Origin: Penelope pileata
Taxonomy: Eukaryota; Chordata; Aves; Galliformes; Cracidae
Assembly (NCBI GenBank): GCA_013396635.1
Contig: WBMW01000448.1
Span: forward strand, 1 to 64,000
Direction of reading: 5' to 3'
Length of the DNA: 64,000 bases
The translations under genes and the position numbers were made by a program. This document shows positions 26,184 to 39,000 of the stretch, in pieces (the stretch's first letter is position 1; each line of letters begins with the position of its first letter). The notes under the pieces were generated by a model. That model was not told the origin of the DNA. It worked only from the letters and a program-made list of their open reading frames with translations, and did no database searches.

Positions 26184-28296
26184 AGCAACAAAGTCTTTCC
26201 TTCACCTTCTCACCTCAAGGCTGATCAAACCCTTTCCAAACTCCCAGGAAATGTTCTAAGTAACAATTGTCTCAGGAATTGAAGAATGGGATTTACTTTT
26301 GTATTGAAATACCTGGCTGTGATAAGTGATGCATGTGAGTCACATAAAAAAAGTCCTTAAAAGCAAAGTTGAGTCTTTGCGATTAAAAATAACAGTTCAA
26401 AATTTAAAACTCAGAAAAGAGAGAAGAAACAGAACGGGAGAAAACACATCTTAGAGGTGATATAATCAAGATGGAACCGGACTAGCTTAACATACAAGAT
26501 ACAAGAGGAGATATTGCAGAGGTGAAAAGAACTGGAGGTTAGTGGAAGAGAGTGCTGGTGGACGGAATGCTAAATGGAAGAGTATTTATTCGGTAATAGT
26601 AGAAAATTTGAAAGCAGAGTTCTACTGGAAAAATGGTCAAATGAATGAGGAAAAAAAAACCTGAAAGGAACAACGTTGATATCGGAATTAAATAACATTA
26701 AAAAAAAAACAGACTAAAAAAGAAGTTTATTTGCTTGTTATGTCCAGTGATATTCATATGAGAGTTGTTCAAAAAATACATAAAAAGTGCTTTATAATCT
26801 TCATTTCTGAATTTAATTGCATAAATTTAACTGTAGATGTATTCTACTTCTCAGCATCTTCATTACTGATAATACATAAAAATGAAAAAGAAACAAGATC
26901 CATGAACAAAGTGCAGAACACAGGCTGAGCTTATAAAGCAGCTCTTTAATGCTTAGTCCTACAAGGAATGTGAATTTTAATGTAAAATAATTTACAAAAT
27001 GAAATATCTCTAAGACAGTCATAACATAATTTAGTTTCATTGCATTGCAGAGACACTGTGTTTATGTACACTCTCCACAATGCCACAAAACAATAATTTG
27101 TGTTATAATTGATCATTCAGTACATGCCTGTAAATCTGGTCTGCCTGTAAATATCTGATTTGGTAATATTTATGGATTGACAGAAACAAAGATGCCATAG
27201 CAGTGGGAAATTGCAACCAGCATAACATGTTCTAGTAAGAAGTTTGACCTTCTATATTCATAAATAGCTACCAAAAATAGGATTCTGTATTGTATAGCAC
27301 AATTAGATTCAAAATATAGCATCTTACGTGTAGCTTCAGGTGCGGTATCACCAAAATTAATAAGGTCATTTTAATTTCATTATTATAATATACTTCCTTT
27401 GTTCTCAGTTCCTAACCGTGTTCATTGCTACTCAGATGATGAATAAATAACATTTCTAATTTGAATGGCCTCTGAATTTTCTTCACTTACATTTCAACAA
27501 ATGTTTCAGTAGAAACGTACGATTTAATAGTAGTCAATTGAATTAATATGCATTTGTATACTGTCACAGCAATGCATTTATACAAATACGCTGCTGTGAG
27601 TTTGAAAGAAATCATAGTCCCCTTATGCAAATAACGTGGAAAACTTCAAAAAATTAAACTGCTACAAAAAAATGAGGCTTTTCACTTATCCTTACAAATT
27701 CAGCATTACCAGTGGGAACGAAGAAAACAAAAATGAGCAAGCAGCCTCTGCAATTTACAAAAATTGTGATTTTTATTCTTTTAAAGGCTCTGCAGATAAT
27801 GATTTACTACACAGCCCAGAGTTTTCCTTGGAACTAGCTATGCTTAAAGCACCTAGGTTAAAATAAGGCAGTGGGAGAAAAGCTGGGACAGTCCTTTCTT
27901 GCTTTTAATACAACTAGAAGTGTGCCTGGGGGCTCTCATCAGAAATAATTAGCTGGACAACTCCAACGTTAAGATGTTCAACAAGAGACATGCTTAACTA
28001 TGTGAATACTGTCACTGAACAGGCTGCACCCTGAGGATGCAGAAAATTAGACAGCGCTGCACTGGCTGCAATGGCTCATGATCTCTGCATTTCTCTTCAC
28101 ATCACACAATCCCAGTCAGGAGAAGGACAAATGCGTGACAAATGCTTTCTGTGTCAGGCTGAACTAAGAAGCTGAATGCAAAGGCATTTCAAATTTCTCT
28201 GCCATTTAAAATAAATAAATAGGCCAAAAAGAATTACCACTTTTGGGACTGTCAATCTAAGATTGGAGTCTCTCGACTCAGAGTAATTTTCTGATT

Positions 28297-28321
28297 CTGC
28301 TCAGATTCTGATTCTGAGCAG
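28297..28321. repeat. Perfect 9-bp inverted repeat, 7-base loop
   Basis: CTGCTCAGA and TCTGAGCAG flank TTCTGAT, within a short run of repeated GATTCTG words. Probably a by-product of the local repeat. Confidence 0.75.
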
Positions 28322-31300
28322 GCATGGTGTTGGTGCCAATTTTATTCTTTAGGTGACTTCGCTTAGAATGACTGCAGATAAAAAAAAAACAACATGAATT
28401 TTAGTAAAACTAAGTCCTTCCTGTGCATTTGCTATTGTCCAGTTTCCCTTCTCTATTTTCATTCCATATTTGTATTCCCCAGCTCAGGGAAATATCACTA
28501 AAAGGAATTATTGATTTTTTTTAATACCAAAATGCCATATCTTGCTTTGTCTTGACATTTTCTTGATCATTGATTTTCCAGTGAAAAATAGATCACTACT
28601 ATTTAACCTTCTACGCGCAAAGAAAGACTATGAGCTGTTACCAGATTTCTTAAAGGCCAAGCGTTTGGACATGAAGGAAGCAGCTCTTCTTTAGCGAGCC
28701 TTGGAGGGCAAATATCAGATAGGCAAGGTAGACATGCCCCCTATCTCTATAAGAAGAAAGAAAACAAGGTTGAGAGACAGGTTCTTATCCTCTAAGGGCT
28801 TCTATGGATACTCAAATTTTTTTTTCTCTTACAGTTTAAGATGAAGTGAAAGACAAAACAGTTCTGCTCATACCATTAATAACAGTATCGGTCATATTAA
28901 ATTTGATGCTTTCTGGCTTCTTATACAAGTTGTCCATAGCCAGCTTTCCAACAACTTGGGACACATGCAAAAAGGACTGCCCATGATCTGTGGTTTGTAA
29001 ATGACGTAGATATTCATGAAAACATGAAGAAGGGAAGGCTGTTAGAATCTGTGGTCCAAACGTTCTCCTGGATTCCTTTGCTGCTAGCATCAACAGGCAA
29101 AACTCACAGCCAGAAATATCCTTTTTCCATCTATGCAGAATTTGCACCTCCAACACTTCCAGCTGCATTACCTTTAGGGCACCATTTTCTCTCTGATGAC
29201 CACCTTGTCTCTCCCAGCAGAACTGCTGACTTTCAATCAGAGAACATTTGAATATTTTATGTGTACGGATTTCAATCTCTCATTGTAAATCAGAATTTGA
29301 TTTTTAGAGTTAGGTTCCTGGCTAATTTAGATGTCAACAGCAAAATAAACTGCATGTGTGTCTCCAGCAATCAAATGATCCCATTCCTTCGCAGTTAAAG
29401 AAAAATCTCATCATATTCTTGCCAAGGTCAGTGAGTCCTTGGGAAAGCCGCCAGTGAAGCAGGGCCCAGCAAGAAGATGGGACCTGTCCAACTTCGTCTA
29501 CAGAACAAAAAGGTGGAAGCAGAGCAGTTCACCACTACAGCTTACAATGAAAAGCCCGATTAGACTTTTAAAGTACTGTGGGCTTTTGCTTATTTTCTCA
29601 ATGAATAATTGCACTCCATCATATTCCACTCTGGAAGAAAGTTCTGGATGTGCCTTTTCCATTTCCATAGCAGACATAGGACATTACGAACAATAAGTCT
29701 GTCTTGTTCTGATTTTATTTAGGCAAGCTGCTGTTTTCCATTAGAAGTTTTAAGGAAAACAAAAAACAAAAAAGTGACAGCATTCAAGAAGAATTCTGCC
29801 ACAAAGGTGCTATGTGACAGCTGATTTGACTGGTCTGAGTGTTTAAACATGTACTGGCTAAAGCAATCTTCAGCATGGTAGGTGGGGAAAGGCTGGTTTT
29901 GGAAGTGGTCTATGAAAACAAATTAGGCCCAAACACAATTTTGTCTTCATTCTCACTCATTTTCCATTCCTAATAGAGTAGGATTTGTTTCTTCATGCAG
30001 CGTTTTCTTCTTCAGCTGGTACGCCTTATACCAATGTTCTGCTCCTCTGACTCCTGGAGGAGCTGCAAAATCAGAATCAGTGAAAAAACTTCATATTACA
30101 AGGTGCTTACCTATTTTAATTACTTTTCCACATGCTGAGAATATCTGAAGATTAATTAATATAATTTGGCTTCATATAAAATCAAGTTAATGAAAATAAT
30201 AACTTCATCAGGCTTTCCACTTGGAGAATGTAAAATCTTGCTAATAAAAAGAAGGAAAAGTTTCTATTTCAGAGTAGGATCACTCAACAGAATAAAAACT
30301 ATGGCAGTTAAATTTATATCAGAATCCATTTGCATATGAACAGACTTACAAATCCTAATGGAAACTGGAGTCTTAGTTACATCTGGATTTTTAATATTGC
30401 CACATAAAGAAAAGAAAAATGGGAACTTGACTCCTTTCATTTTTTTCTAGATTACTAAAGTGAATTTAGCTTTTAAATGCAGGCATTTTACACCCACTTC
30501 ACTGGATATAGAAATTTGACAGGGAAGATCTTAATGTCTGATGGTTGAAAAAGGGCTTTTCAATTTTCAGTTTCCAACCTTCTTATTCAGCCCTCTTTAT
30601 CTAAAGGGAAGGGCTAGTTTACTGAAACACCCACATTTACTATGCTATGATGCTGTACAATATCAGTAATATCCAGGGAAGAATAATACATGCAACATAT
30701 GACTGGATAGATAGAAACTGGAAAGGCAATATAAGAAGCCATAATTAAGGAGCTGTACGTAATAACAGAAAGCCATTAAATACAAATATTTGGAATGTTT
30801 TCCAATCCATAAAACATGAAGGTAGGTTATGACATATTCTTCTTTGTCAGTTATATTGAAGTCCATTAATACGATGTATCATGCCAGGTGAATTTGACAA
30901 GACAACATTTCTATACTAAAGACCAGTCTGCATTGCCAAGCTTCATTTCTGAGCCACTGAACACAAGTGGTGTATACAGATACCTGCCTGTAGTTTCCTT
31001 CTGCAGTGAGCAATGAGAAACAGATACTTTAAAGATTAAACTTATTTTACAGCAAACATTTCAACAAGTAAGACAACTTACTTCAGAAGTTGTCTTTTCT
31101 CTGTTGACCATAATGGGAGGCCAGGCAACCAGAGCGGGATTCAGTCAGAGGGTGTGACCACTTAAATTTTCGTGGCCAAGCTGTTGTGCTCTGCAGAGAT
31201 CCAGGCATTGTGCCAGCGTCTAGACAGGGACTCGGCAGACCAGACAGCAGATGCATGATTTGGATGCATAATGCTGGTAGTTCGAGCCATTTTAGCTGCT

Positions 31301-31795
31301 GCTGGGTATCCTGGGTATCCTACTGAGAAGCAAGGAGGATGCAGATCTCTGTCTAAAGTGTGTCATATTTGCTAGCCCCATTTAGTTGGCCTAGATCAAC
31401 AGAATGCTTTAAAATGGCACTAGGCAAAATATTTTTAGGAAATTGAATCCTGTCTATCCAAATGTCACTGTCCAGCAATGATCTGATTACATAAACAAAG
31501 AACAGCATAGCAAAATCAGATGCTCCAGTGGTTTTCATGTTTTTTACAGTGAGATATCATGAAGATGGCACATGCCATACTGCTCCACGCTAAGAGAATG
31601 CTTAAGCCCTTTGCCTACCCTCCTTGCCTAGTTCCTCAATGTTAGGTAAGAAGGCAGGAACTATCAATTCCTGAATAAAAAGGCGATGAGAAAGTCACAC
31701 CGTTGTGGTTGGTTTTTACCTTATTGGGACACAAGGTGAAAACATTCCCTGGATTGATCAGCCAAGCATTAATATGGAGTAAAATGAGAATTGTT

Positions 31796-32497
31796 CATAG
31801 AATCCTTAGAGTTGGAAGGGACCTTTAAAGATCATCTAGTCCAACTCCCCTGAAATGTACAGGGACATCTACAGCTAGATCAGGTTGCTCAGAATTTGTT
31901 CCAGCCTGACCTTGAACGTCTCCACAGATGGGGCTTCTACCATCTCTATGGGCAACCTGTTCCAGTGGTTCACCACCCTTACTGTAGAAAACCTTTTCCT
32001 TAAATCTAACCTAAATTTCCTCTCTTTCAGTTTAAAGCCATTCTCCCTTGTTCTATCCCCACAGACCCTGCTAAAGAGTCTGTCCCCCTCTTTCTTATAG
32101 CTGCCCTTTAGATATTGATAGGCAGCTATCAGGTCACCTCAGAGCCTTCTCCAGGCTGAACAGTCCCAGCTCTCCCAGCCTGTCTTCACAGGGGAGTTGT
32201 TGCATCCCTTGGATCATTTTTGTGTCTCTCCTCTGGATGTGCTCCAACAGGTCCATGTCTCTCCTGTGCTGAGGACTTCACATCTGGACGCAGTGCTCCA
32301 GGTGAGGTCTCACAGTGCAGAGTAGAGGGGCAAGATCACCTCCCTTGACCTGCTGGCCATGTTTCTTTTGATGCAGCCCAGTATTCTGTTGGCTTTTTGG
32401 GCTTCGAGGGCACATTGCTGGCTCACGTCCAGCTTACCATCTACCAGTACCCCCAAGTACTTTTTGGCAGGGCTGTGCTCTGTGTTCATCCAGCAGA
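31796..32497 (-). mobile_element. CR1 LINE, 3' UTR plus end of ORF2 (about 700 bp)
   Basis: It begins CATAGAATCCTTAGAGTTGG and GGGACCTTTAAAGATCATC, the CR1 3' end, and runs into the C-terminal coding part of ORF2. On the minus strand, 32501 to 32310 reads without a stop as the reverse transcriptase tail: KKYLGVLVDGKLDVSQQCA, then QKANRILGCIKRNMASRSRE. This is one of the better preserved copies in the window. It is 5'-truncated and cannot be active. Confidence 0.93.
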
Positions 32498-32501
32498 GCA
32501 A
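32310..32501 (-). pseudogene. CR1 ORF2 C-terminal remnant
   Basis: A 63-codon open stretch matches the region after the reverse transcriptase core of CR1 ORF2 (LGVLVDGKLDVSQQCA... VILPLYSAL). The polymerase and endonuclease domains are absent because the element is 5'-truncated. The apparent Met start is incidental. Confidence 0.85.
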
Positions 32502-34299
32502 ATGCTAACAAATTGGTTCTAAATATGTGTTGCAGAAGTGAAGTTATAAAAAACTCAAGCCCTAACTGAACTGTTGCAAGCAGCAAGATTAACTCTCCCC
32601 AGCTATGCAATTTGCAACTATTAAAAGTAGGATGTGTTCATTTTCAGCTTCTGTTAAACAAACTGGTGGAAGAGTCTAGTTGTTCAAGCATAGTAATTTC
32701 TATGTCTTTTCAGCTGAATTCACTGTTTCATGTGATTCAAAACTAATCCTTTCCTCTTTTAAAGATTTGCAGAAGTGTAGGGAAGCAGTTGATCACAGCA
32801 TGAACTGATGATCGAGCACATCATGGAGGGGCGTGTCTGGCCTGGGGAATACTGGTAGATCCCTTGCACCTGTGACTGGAAGGGGTGGACCTCGGGTGGG
32901 GTTGCCTCAGTCTTAGATAAGGGCCAGGCAGAGCAGAAAGTGGCTTGGGAGAGAGAGGACTGGGGAGAAGCTTGAGGGAGGAGATCAGAGAGTGGTTGGA
33001 GAAGCAGCAGCATAAGGAAGGAGCTGAGACCCTAGCTCCAGATGAAATGAATGGTGTAGTCATAAGAGTTTTGGGACCTTTTCCATTACATAGAAGCATG
33101 TCTTATAGCTCAGATAATGTTTTTCTTTCCTTCTGTAGATGCTTAGTAGCATCTAGCCTGAATATTATCTAAATGCATTTTTAACTCCTGCAACTGTCTT
33201 TGGCTCTGACAACTCTCATTACAGACCAGTGAGAAAATTGTACCCTCCTTAATGAGGTTTTTCACCAATTTGCTTGATCTTCCACTGTCTATCCCACTGA
33301 TCTTCATTATACTGAGACAGTGAAGACATTCATACCTCATTTACTCCCTCTTCTAATGGGCTGAAGGTTATCACATCTGCTGGACAGTACTGACTGCAAT
33401 TGCTTCATCTCCAGTGAGCCAGTTTAGCTGTAGGCTCACATTCAAAATCTGGCCTAAAATGGCAGATTTTCTCTTATTTTTTCTCAAAACAACTGTTTCA
33501 GTGCTTATATGTGTTTATATTCTTTAATGTGTGCCAATCACTTATAATCTCCATGTTGTCTTTGTAGACTTCTGATTGCATAAGTCTGGCCAAAACATTT
33601 ACAGATGCTAAGCCACTTCCAGGAGAAATTTCACTTTTACAGACGTAATCTCTTTTCATCAGTTTTTTGCTCACTATATGCAATATTCACATTCTTGGAC
33701 AAACCAGGATGTTATGTATAGAATTTGTATTTATGGAGTCACAAGAATGGAATAACATTGATTCAATTAAAAAAAAAAAAAAATAAAGACCTGCTGTCAA
33801 TCAGGAAATGAAAATTAATTTTCATGAAGGTAAAATCTCATTTTTAATGTAAGCTAATGAAAGCTTATGGAAGAAACTGTGACCGCTCTAAATTTTAATT
33901 CTTTTTTTCCTCCCACTTCTAATTCATTAGTTTTTTATTTCTCAAGCATTAGAACAAGTTTCAAAGAAAATTCTACATTTGATTTATAGGCAGATTATGT
34001 TCAGGTTTTATAGTCATACATACCGTGAGTGCAATTTTGGACCCACTGAAGGAAAAAGCAAAACTCACTTGACTTCAGAAGTCCAGGAATCTAAGCTCTA
34101 TTACCTCCTAACATTTTTCTGAAAATATCATTCTTTTACCACTGGCTTGGAATTTTTTTAAATAAATATTAGCATATACATTTTTTTCTTTCTTCACATA
34201 TACATGTACAGCAGGCAAAAAAGAAGAAATATGTATGCCAATGCACAGTGCAGAAGTTTTGTACTTTTTTTAATGAACAGCTTCTGAGGTAAAGGTGAT
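32498..34299. other. Intergenic, with a GC- and purine-rich patch at 32.78-33.05 kb
   Basis: The patch from about 32780 to 33050 is G/A-rich on the + strand and stands out from AT-rich flanks. It could be an unrecognised repeat or LTR piece. Open frames there overlap in several phases, as base composition alone would cause. The rest is ordinary. Confidence 0.5.
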
Positions 34300-35195
34300 G
34301 CTGAGGGAACTGGCCAGTGTCATTGCCAGGCTACACCATAACATCTCTGAAAGTCTGTGGCAATTGTGTGAGCAACCTTACGACTAGTAAAAAACCAGCA
34401 TCAGACTGATCTTCAGGAAGGGTAAGATGGGGGCTCTGAGGAACTACGGACCAGTCATGCTCACATTAGTCTTTGGGAAGCTTGTGCAGTAGATTCTCCT
34501 GGCGTCTGTACCAGTGCATACTACAAACATGAAAGCAATTGGGAGCAATTAGCATGGATTTACAGAGGACAAATTCTATTTGAGCAACCTGATAGCTTTC
34601 TATGATGAGATGACCAGCTCTGCAGAGCACTGGATACAATTTAGTCTGTCTTTAGTAAAGTTTTCAGCATGGTCTTCTATAGTATCTTATAAGCAAAGTG
34701 GTGATGTGGTTCCAATATACGGAAGAAAATAATTTGGGTAGAAAATTAGTTGTACTGCTACGCTTAAATTGTTGTGACAAATGGCAGTTGTTTTGCTTGA
34801 GGTCACTACTAGGGAATATATCTTCATTAGCAGCCTGCATAATGAGACAGAATGCACCATCAGGAAGCCTGTGGATAACAGCAAATTCAGTAAGCTCAAG
34901 GGCAGGGCTGCTCCTTTTACTCAGGAAAAAGGGCTGACTGCAACCCCAAAAGGTTCAACAAAGGTGTGTGCAAAGTTCTGCGCCTGGGACGGAATAACAC
35001 ATGCCAGTAACTGGCTGGGGGGTGACAGCCTGGTGGACAAGCTGAGCATTGAAGGCCAAATACATTATTGGGCTGCATTAGAAAGAGACCAACAGATTAA
35101 GGGAAGTGATTTCGGAGTATTTTGTGCAGTTTGGGGATCCCTAATACAAGAAAGATTCAGAGAAGTTGGGCAAACCCACTTCAGGGACACCAACA
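34300..35195 (+). mobile_element. CR1-type LINE fragment within ORF2, decayed
   Basis: The + strand carries recognisable but mutated reverse transcriptase coding phrases: GAACTGGCCAGTGTCATTGCC near the left; GATTTACAGAGGACAAATTC; a stretch near 34640-34690 equivalent to the DFSKAFDTVSH box; then AGTTCTGCGCCTGGGACGGA and GGCTGCATTAGAAAGAG. There are many frameshifts and stops. It ends where a second copy of the same downstream segment begins, so it is a separate insertion from the next entry. Confidence 0.75.
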
Positions 35196-35334
35196 GGATC
35201 TACTTAATTATCCTCAGATATTTTGCTCTACTAGGCATAACAACTGCAATGCAATTAAATGTTTAACCCATTTTCTTCATATAATTCCAAGATACAAGCT
35301 TATGTCAAAAAAATTTGTTAAGCCATCCACCAAT

Positions 35335-36050
35335 ACAGGCTTGAAGTGGATGTCTGGAAAACTGTTTTGCAGAAAAGGACATGAGGACATGGTGGACAGA
35401 AAAGCTGATCATGAATCAACAACACGCCCCTGTGGCAAAGAAGGCCAACAACTTTCTGGGCTGTATTAGGCAATGTATTGCCATTAGGACGAGGGACATG
35501 ATTCTTCCTCTCTACCCAGCACCAGTGAGACACAGCTGAAGTGCTGGGTCCAGTTCTGGGCTCCCAGTACAAGGAAGACATGGACATACTGGTGCAAGTA
35601 CTGCGAAGGGCCACAACGATGATCCAGAGTGTGAAGCTTTCACCATCTGATAGGAAGCTGAAAGAGCTGGGACTGTTCAGCCTGGTGAAGAGAAGGCTCA
35701 GGGAGGATCTCATCAATATGCATAAATACCTGATAGGAAGAGAAAATGGGACAGAGCCAGGCTCTTCTCATTGCAGTGACAGGACTCAAGGCAATGGGCA
35801 CAAATTTAAATATAAGACAGTAAATTTAAATGTAAGAAAAACAATTTATTTTTTTTTTTACTGTGAAAGTTGTCAAACACTTGCACAGGTTTCTCAGAGA
35901 AGCTGTGAAGTCTGCATCCCTGGAATTATTCAGACCCTGATTGTACAAGGTCCTGGACAACCTGCTCTATGTGATCCTGCTTGGAGGAGGCAAGGTAAAG
36001 ATTTCCATAGCTGCCTTCCAGCCAGAATTATTCAGCAATTCCATAAAGAG
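35335..36050 (+). mobile_element. CR1-type LINE fragment, ORF2 end to 3' end
   Basis: It restarts at CTGTTTTGCAGAAAAGGACATG and repeats the segment already present near 35050 (AAGGCCAACAACTTTCTGGGCTGTATTAGG). It then runs on through TTCTGGGCTCCCAGTACAAGG, CTGGGACTGTTCAGCCTGGT and a decayed 3' UTR. The frame from 35541 to about 35720 still reads as the CR1 reverse transcriptase tail (KLKELGLFSLVKRRLREDLI). Same strand as its neighbour. Confidence 0.82.
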
Positions 36051-39000
36051 TAATGTAGTCAGCAACATAAAAAGCTTCAGCACACCAGAAAATCGAAAGA
36101 TTACCTCTTTCCTATAACATTCAGATTCTGAAAACTATACAAGCATCTTTAACAGAATAGTTGAGTCAATTGGGTGTCTCAGAAAATCCACTTCTGCATT
36201 ACTGATAGAACACTTGATAAAACAGACATTCATGGGCTTTGAAATGGAGTTAATAAGAGTGCCTCTGAAGTGAAAAAGACTACCTTAGTCTGTCAACATT
36301 TCAATAGCAAGCAGGATAACTTTGTATTCAGTGACAAGCCACTGAAAAGAAACAGTCATGGGAAGTTCTACTTCAGAAGAACATGAGTTTCCACACTCTT
36401 CTTTCCATAGGAAGTCAACAGGAGCCTTACTCAAAATGTTATGATGTTCTACCTCACACTTTTGTACAGTGCAGGCTGTGTGAGACAACAACAGGCAAAC
36501 CAAAGAAATACACTCTTATCTGATCATGGGATTTTCTGGCTAATTTAAATCTATTGAATACAATGTGTACTTCACCTACTACCTACAAATTCTGCTCAAA
36601 AAATTAAGCTTAACTAATACGTCTCTGATGTTCTCCCCATGAAGATGAACAAATTTGCAGCAAAGAATAAAAATAAAATAAAACCCTTCCTGTATCCTCT
36701 AAATCATCTGAAAATTAGCATCATGTTGGAAAAATAATTTTCCCCAGAAGGCTCTCTCACATTTTCTGTCCCATAACCTAACTAAGAAGTACATGTTACA
36801 GGACCTTTTGAGTAGATAGTATTTCCTCGTACAAACAAAACTTTCTTCTTTAGAAAAGCTTTTCCACAACAGATTTGTTGAAGATGATGGGCTTTAAAAC
36901 TATGGTACAGATCTAATAGAATCATTAAGTCTAATAAATAAGTTTATTATTATTAACTCAATGTAATTTTTTTTTTTTGAAGGGAAATCTTTATGTGTTA
37001 TTTTTCTGCACTACGACTTGTGTATCAAGCTTGGTCATTCTGTAATGGTGAATGTCACATTAACATTTTAATTTCTAGGTTTCTGTAAAAATAGCATGCT
37101 CCATTTTGCATCATAGAAAAATAAGGAAACTGGCTAATATATATTTTATTATGTAATGTATAGCTTCTGTATTTTCCATCTGGTATTCTTCCATATTTAG
37201 AGTAGGTCTTCTCTGTGGGAAAATCTGTTTTTACAGTAGATTGAATGTAGTGTATTACAAGTAACAAACAGTAATCTTTTTTTCTATTTACATTTACATT
37301 TGTTCTTCCATACAACTGATTCATTTGGGATACATTGACTGAATTTTTAACACTGATTGCTGTGCATGGAAACACAAAGCAGACCCAAGAGTTTACTTGC
37401 TATAACAGAGAGTACATTTTAAATATTTTAATATTATAGATTATGAATTTAAAACTATATAAAAATCGTGCAGTAGTCAGCTCTTGCCTTGTATACATTA
37501 AAGAAAAACAGATGGAAGGTGAGAACTGGTGAAGAACTGGTAATTTGTGCAATGCAAACAACACAATTGAGTACAGGGAGCACACCATGGGGAACGCAGA
37601 GCTACAAAAGGAAAAATACACACAGACAGTGTAAACAATATAGGGATCAGCAAAAGAAACTAGAAAGCAGTGAGAAAACATACATGGTGGTGGAACTATA
37701 TAGGATAAAAAACTTCAATTTGATATTGAAGAGGAAAGGGAAAAAAAAAGCAGAACTAAGCAACCAGCTGAGTGGTGCCAGAAGCTTTTTGCCAGACTGC
37801 AATGATAAAAGAGAAGAATGTCTACGTGGAAACAGTACACATGTAATCAAAAATGAAACTACAAAATATTTAAGTCTGCAAATTCTTTCTTATCGTTTGA
37901 GACTTGGATAAATTTTGCAAGTTATCGATGTTCTCGATGTTACCTCATACTTCCATTTAATTCTCCAATTGTGTGTAATGTCAATGAACTGGCTACTTCA
38001 TTTACTATCCTGGTGGTTTTATCATTCTGGTTCCTGTGCTCTAGCAGCAGACAGGTGACACCCACAACTTTTCTCTGTTCTTTTTCCACCTACTTCTATT
38101 TCCTTTTGCTGTTGTGACTTGTTTACACAGCTCATGTCCTTTGAATTAGTGCACTGGGACCTTCTTCCCAATGAATTGAATCCATTTTTCTTCTTCCTTT
38201 TTTTTCCATTTAAGTTATTTTATTCAGTCTTATTTTAGCATTTACTGCACTGTTTTGCGTAATCTGTATCCTGATTTCTCTTTGGGAGTGTTCCCAAAGC
38301 AAGTGCTGAAGGGAAAAGTTTCCATGAAGATTTCAGAAAAAGAGAATTATCTGCTGACGTTAGAGGTGTGATAGCCCAAACTGACTCTACGGTGTATAAC
38401 AAATGATCTCAGTGTGTGTGATAGGGACTGCAGGATAGCAGGCATGAAGAACACACATCTGAATCAATGTTTTAATCCAGCCATAGTTTCAGTTTATTTC
38501 TCTTTTCAAAGCAGGAAAGCCTTAAGATTTTTATGTAATTATGCACAAAAAGGTAATTATGCAATTTTTTGATAGATGGAAGATGCATTCTTCTGTGAAG
38601 GCACCACAGTGGCCTCAACTGATGTTGCTCGTGAAATGCCGAACATAGTTGATTGCTTGTTCTTGCATACGAATGGTAAACATTACTGTATTTATCCACT
38701 GGAAACCTATTTGCATTTTCTTCTTCCATATTTTCATGTGATTTCACATTCATTTATAACATGATTGTTAATTGAGGGGGAAAAAAAGGTTTAAAGATTG
38801 GTATCATCTGTTATGCATTGTATTATTTTGACTTCAAAAATACTGTATAAAGAGAAGGTCTCAGAAATAATTTATTTTTGGCCTTACAAAAATCACACTG
38901 ACATGAAGGAGCAATTCACACATCAGGTGGGTTACGAACTGAAGCCACCTGTCTCTCCTCATTTTCTAATGACAGAACCATAGAAAATGGAGTTGAGTTC

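Larger units (their letters stand above)
22653..31795. other. Intergenic with one decayed CR1, no gene seen
   Basis: Apart from the CR1 at 25921-26183 and the hairpin at 28297, this is unique AT-rich DNA. A 110-codon open frame on the minus strand (28836-29168) has no family resemblance that I can name and no supporting splice sites. A segment at 31110-31330 is less AT-rich than its surroundings and unassigned. Confidence 0.65.

Noticed and set aside
28836..29168. 110-codon minus-strand frame
   Set aside because: It has a plausible amino-acid mix, but I cannot link it to any family. A 75-codon frame is open opposite it, and no gene structure surrounds it. A protein search would settle this.
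34781..35266. 161-codon + strand frame
   Set aside because: It crosses a decayed CR1 ORF2 fragment in a frame that only partly follows the reverse transcriptase, so it is transposon debris.
37489..37911. 140-codon + strand frame
   Set aside because: Lysine-rich because the strand is purine-rich. It has no domain, no splice or poly(A) context, and an overlapping frame is open on the other strand.
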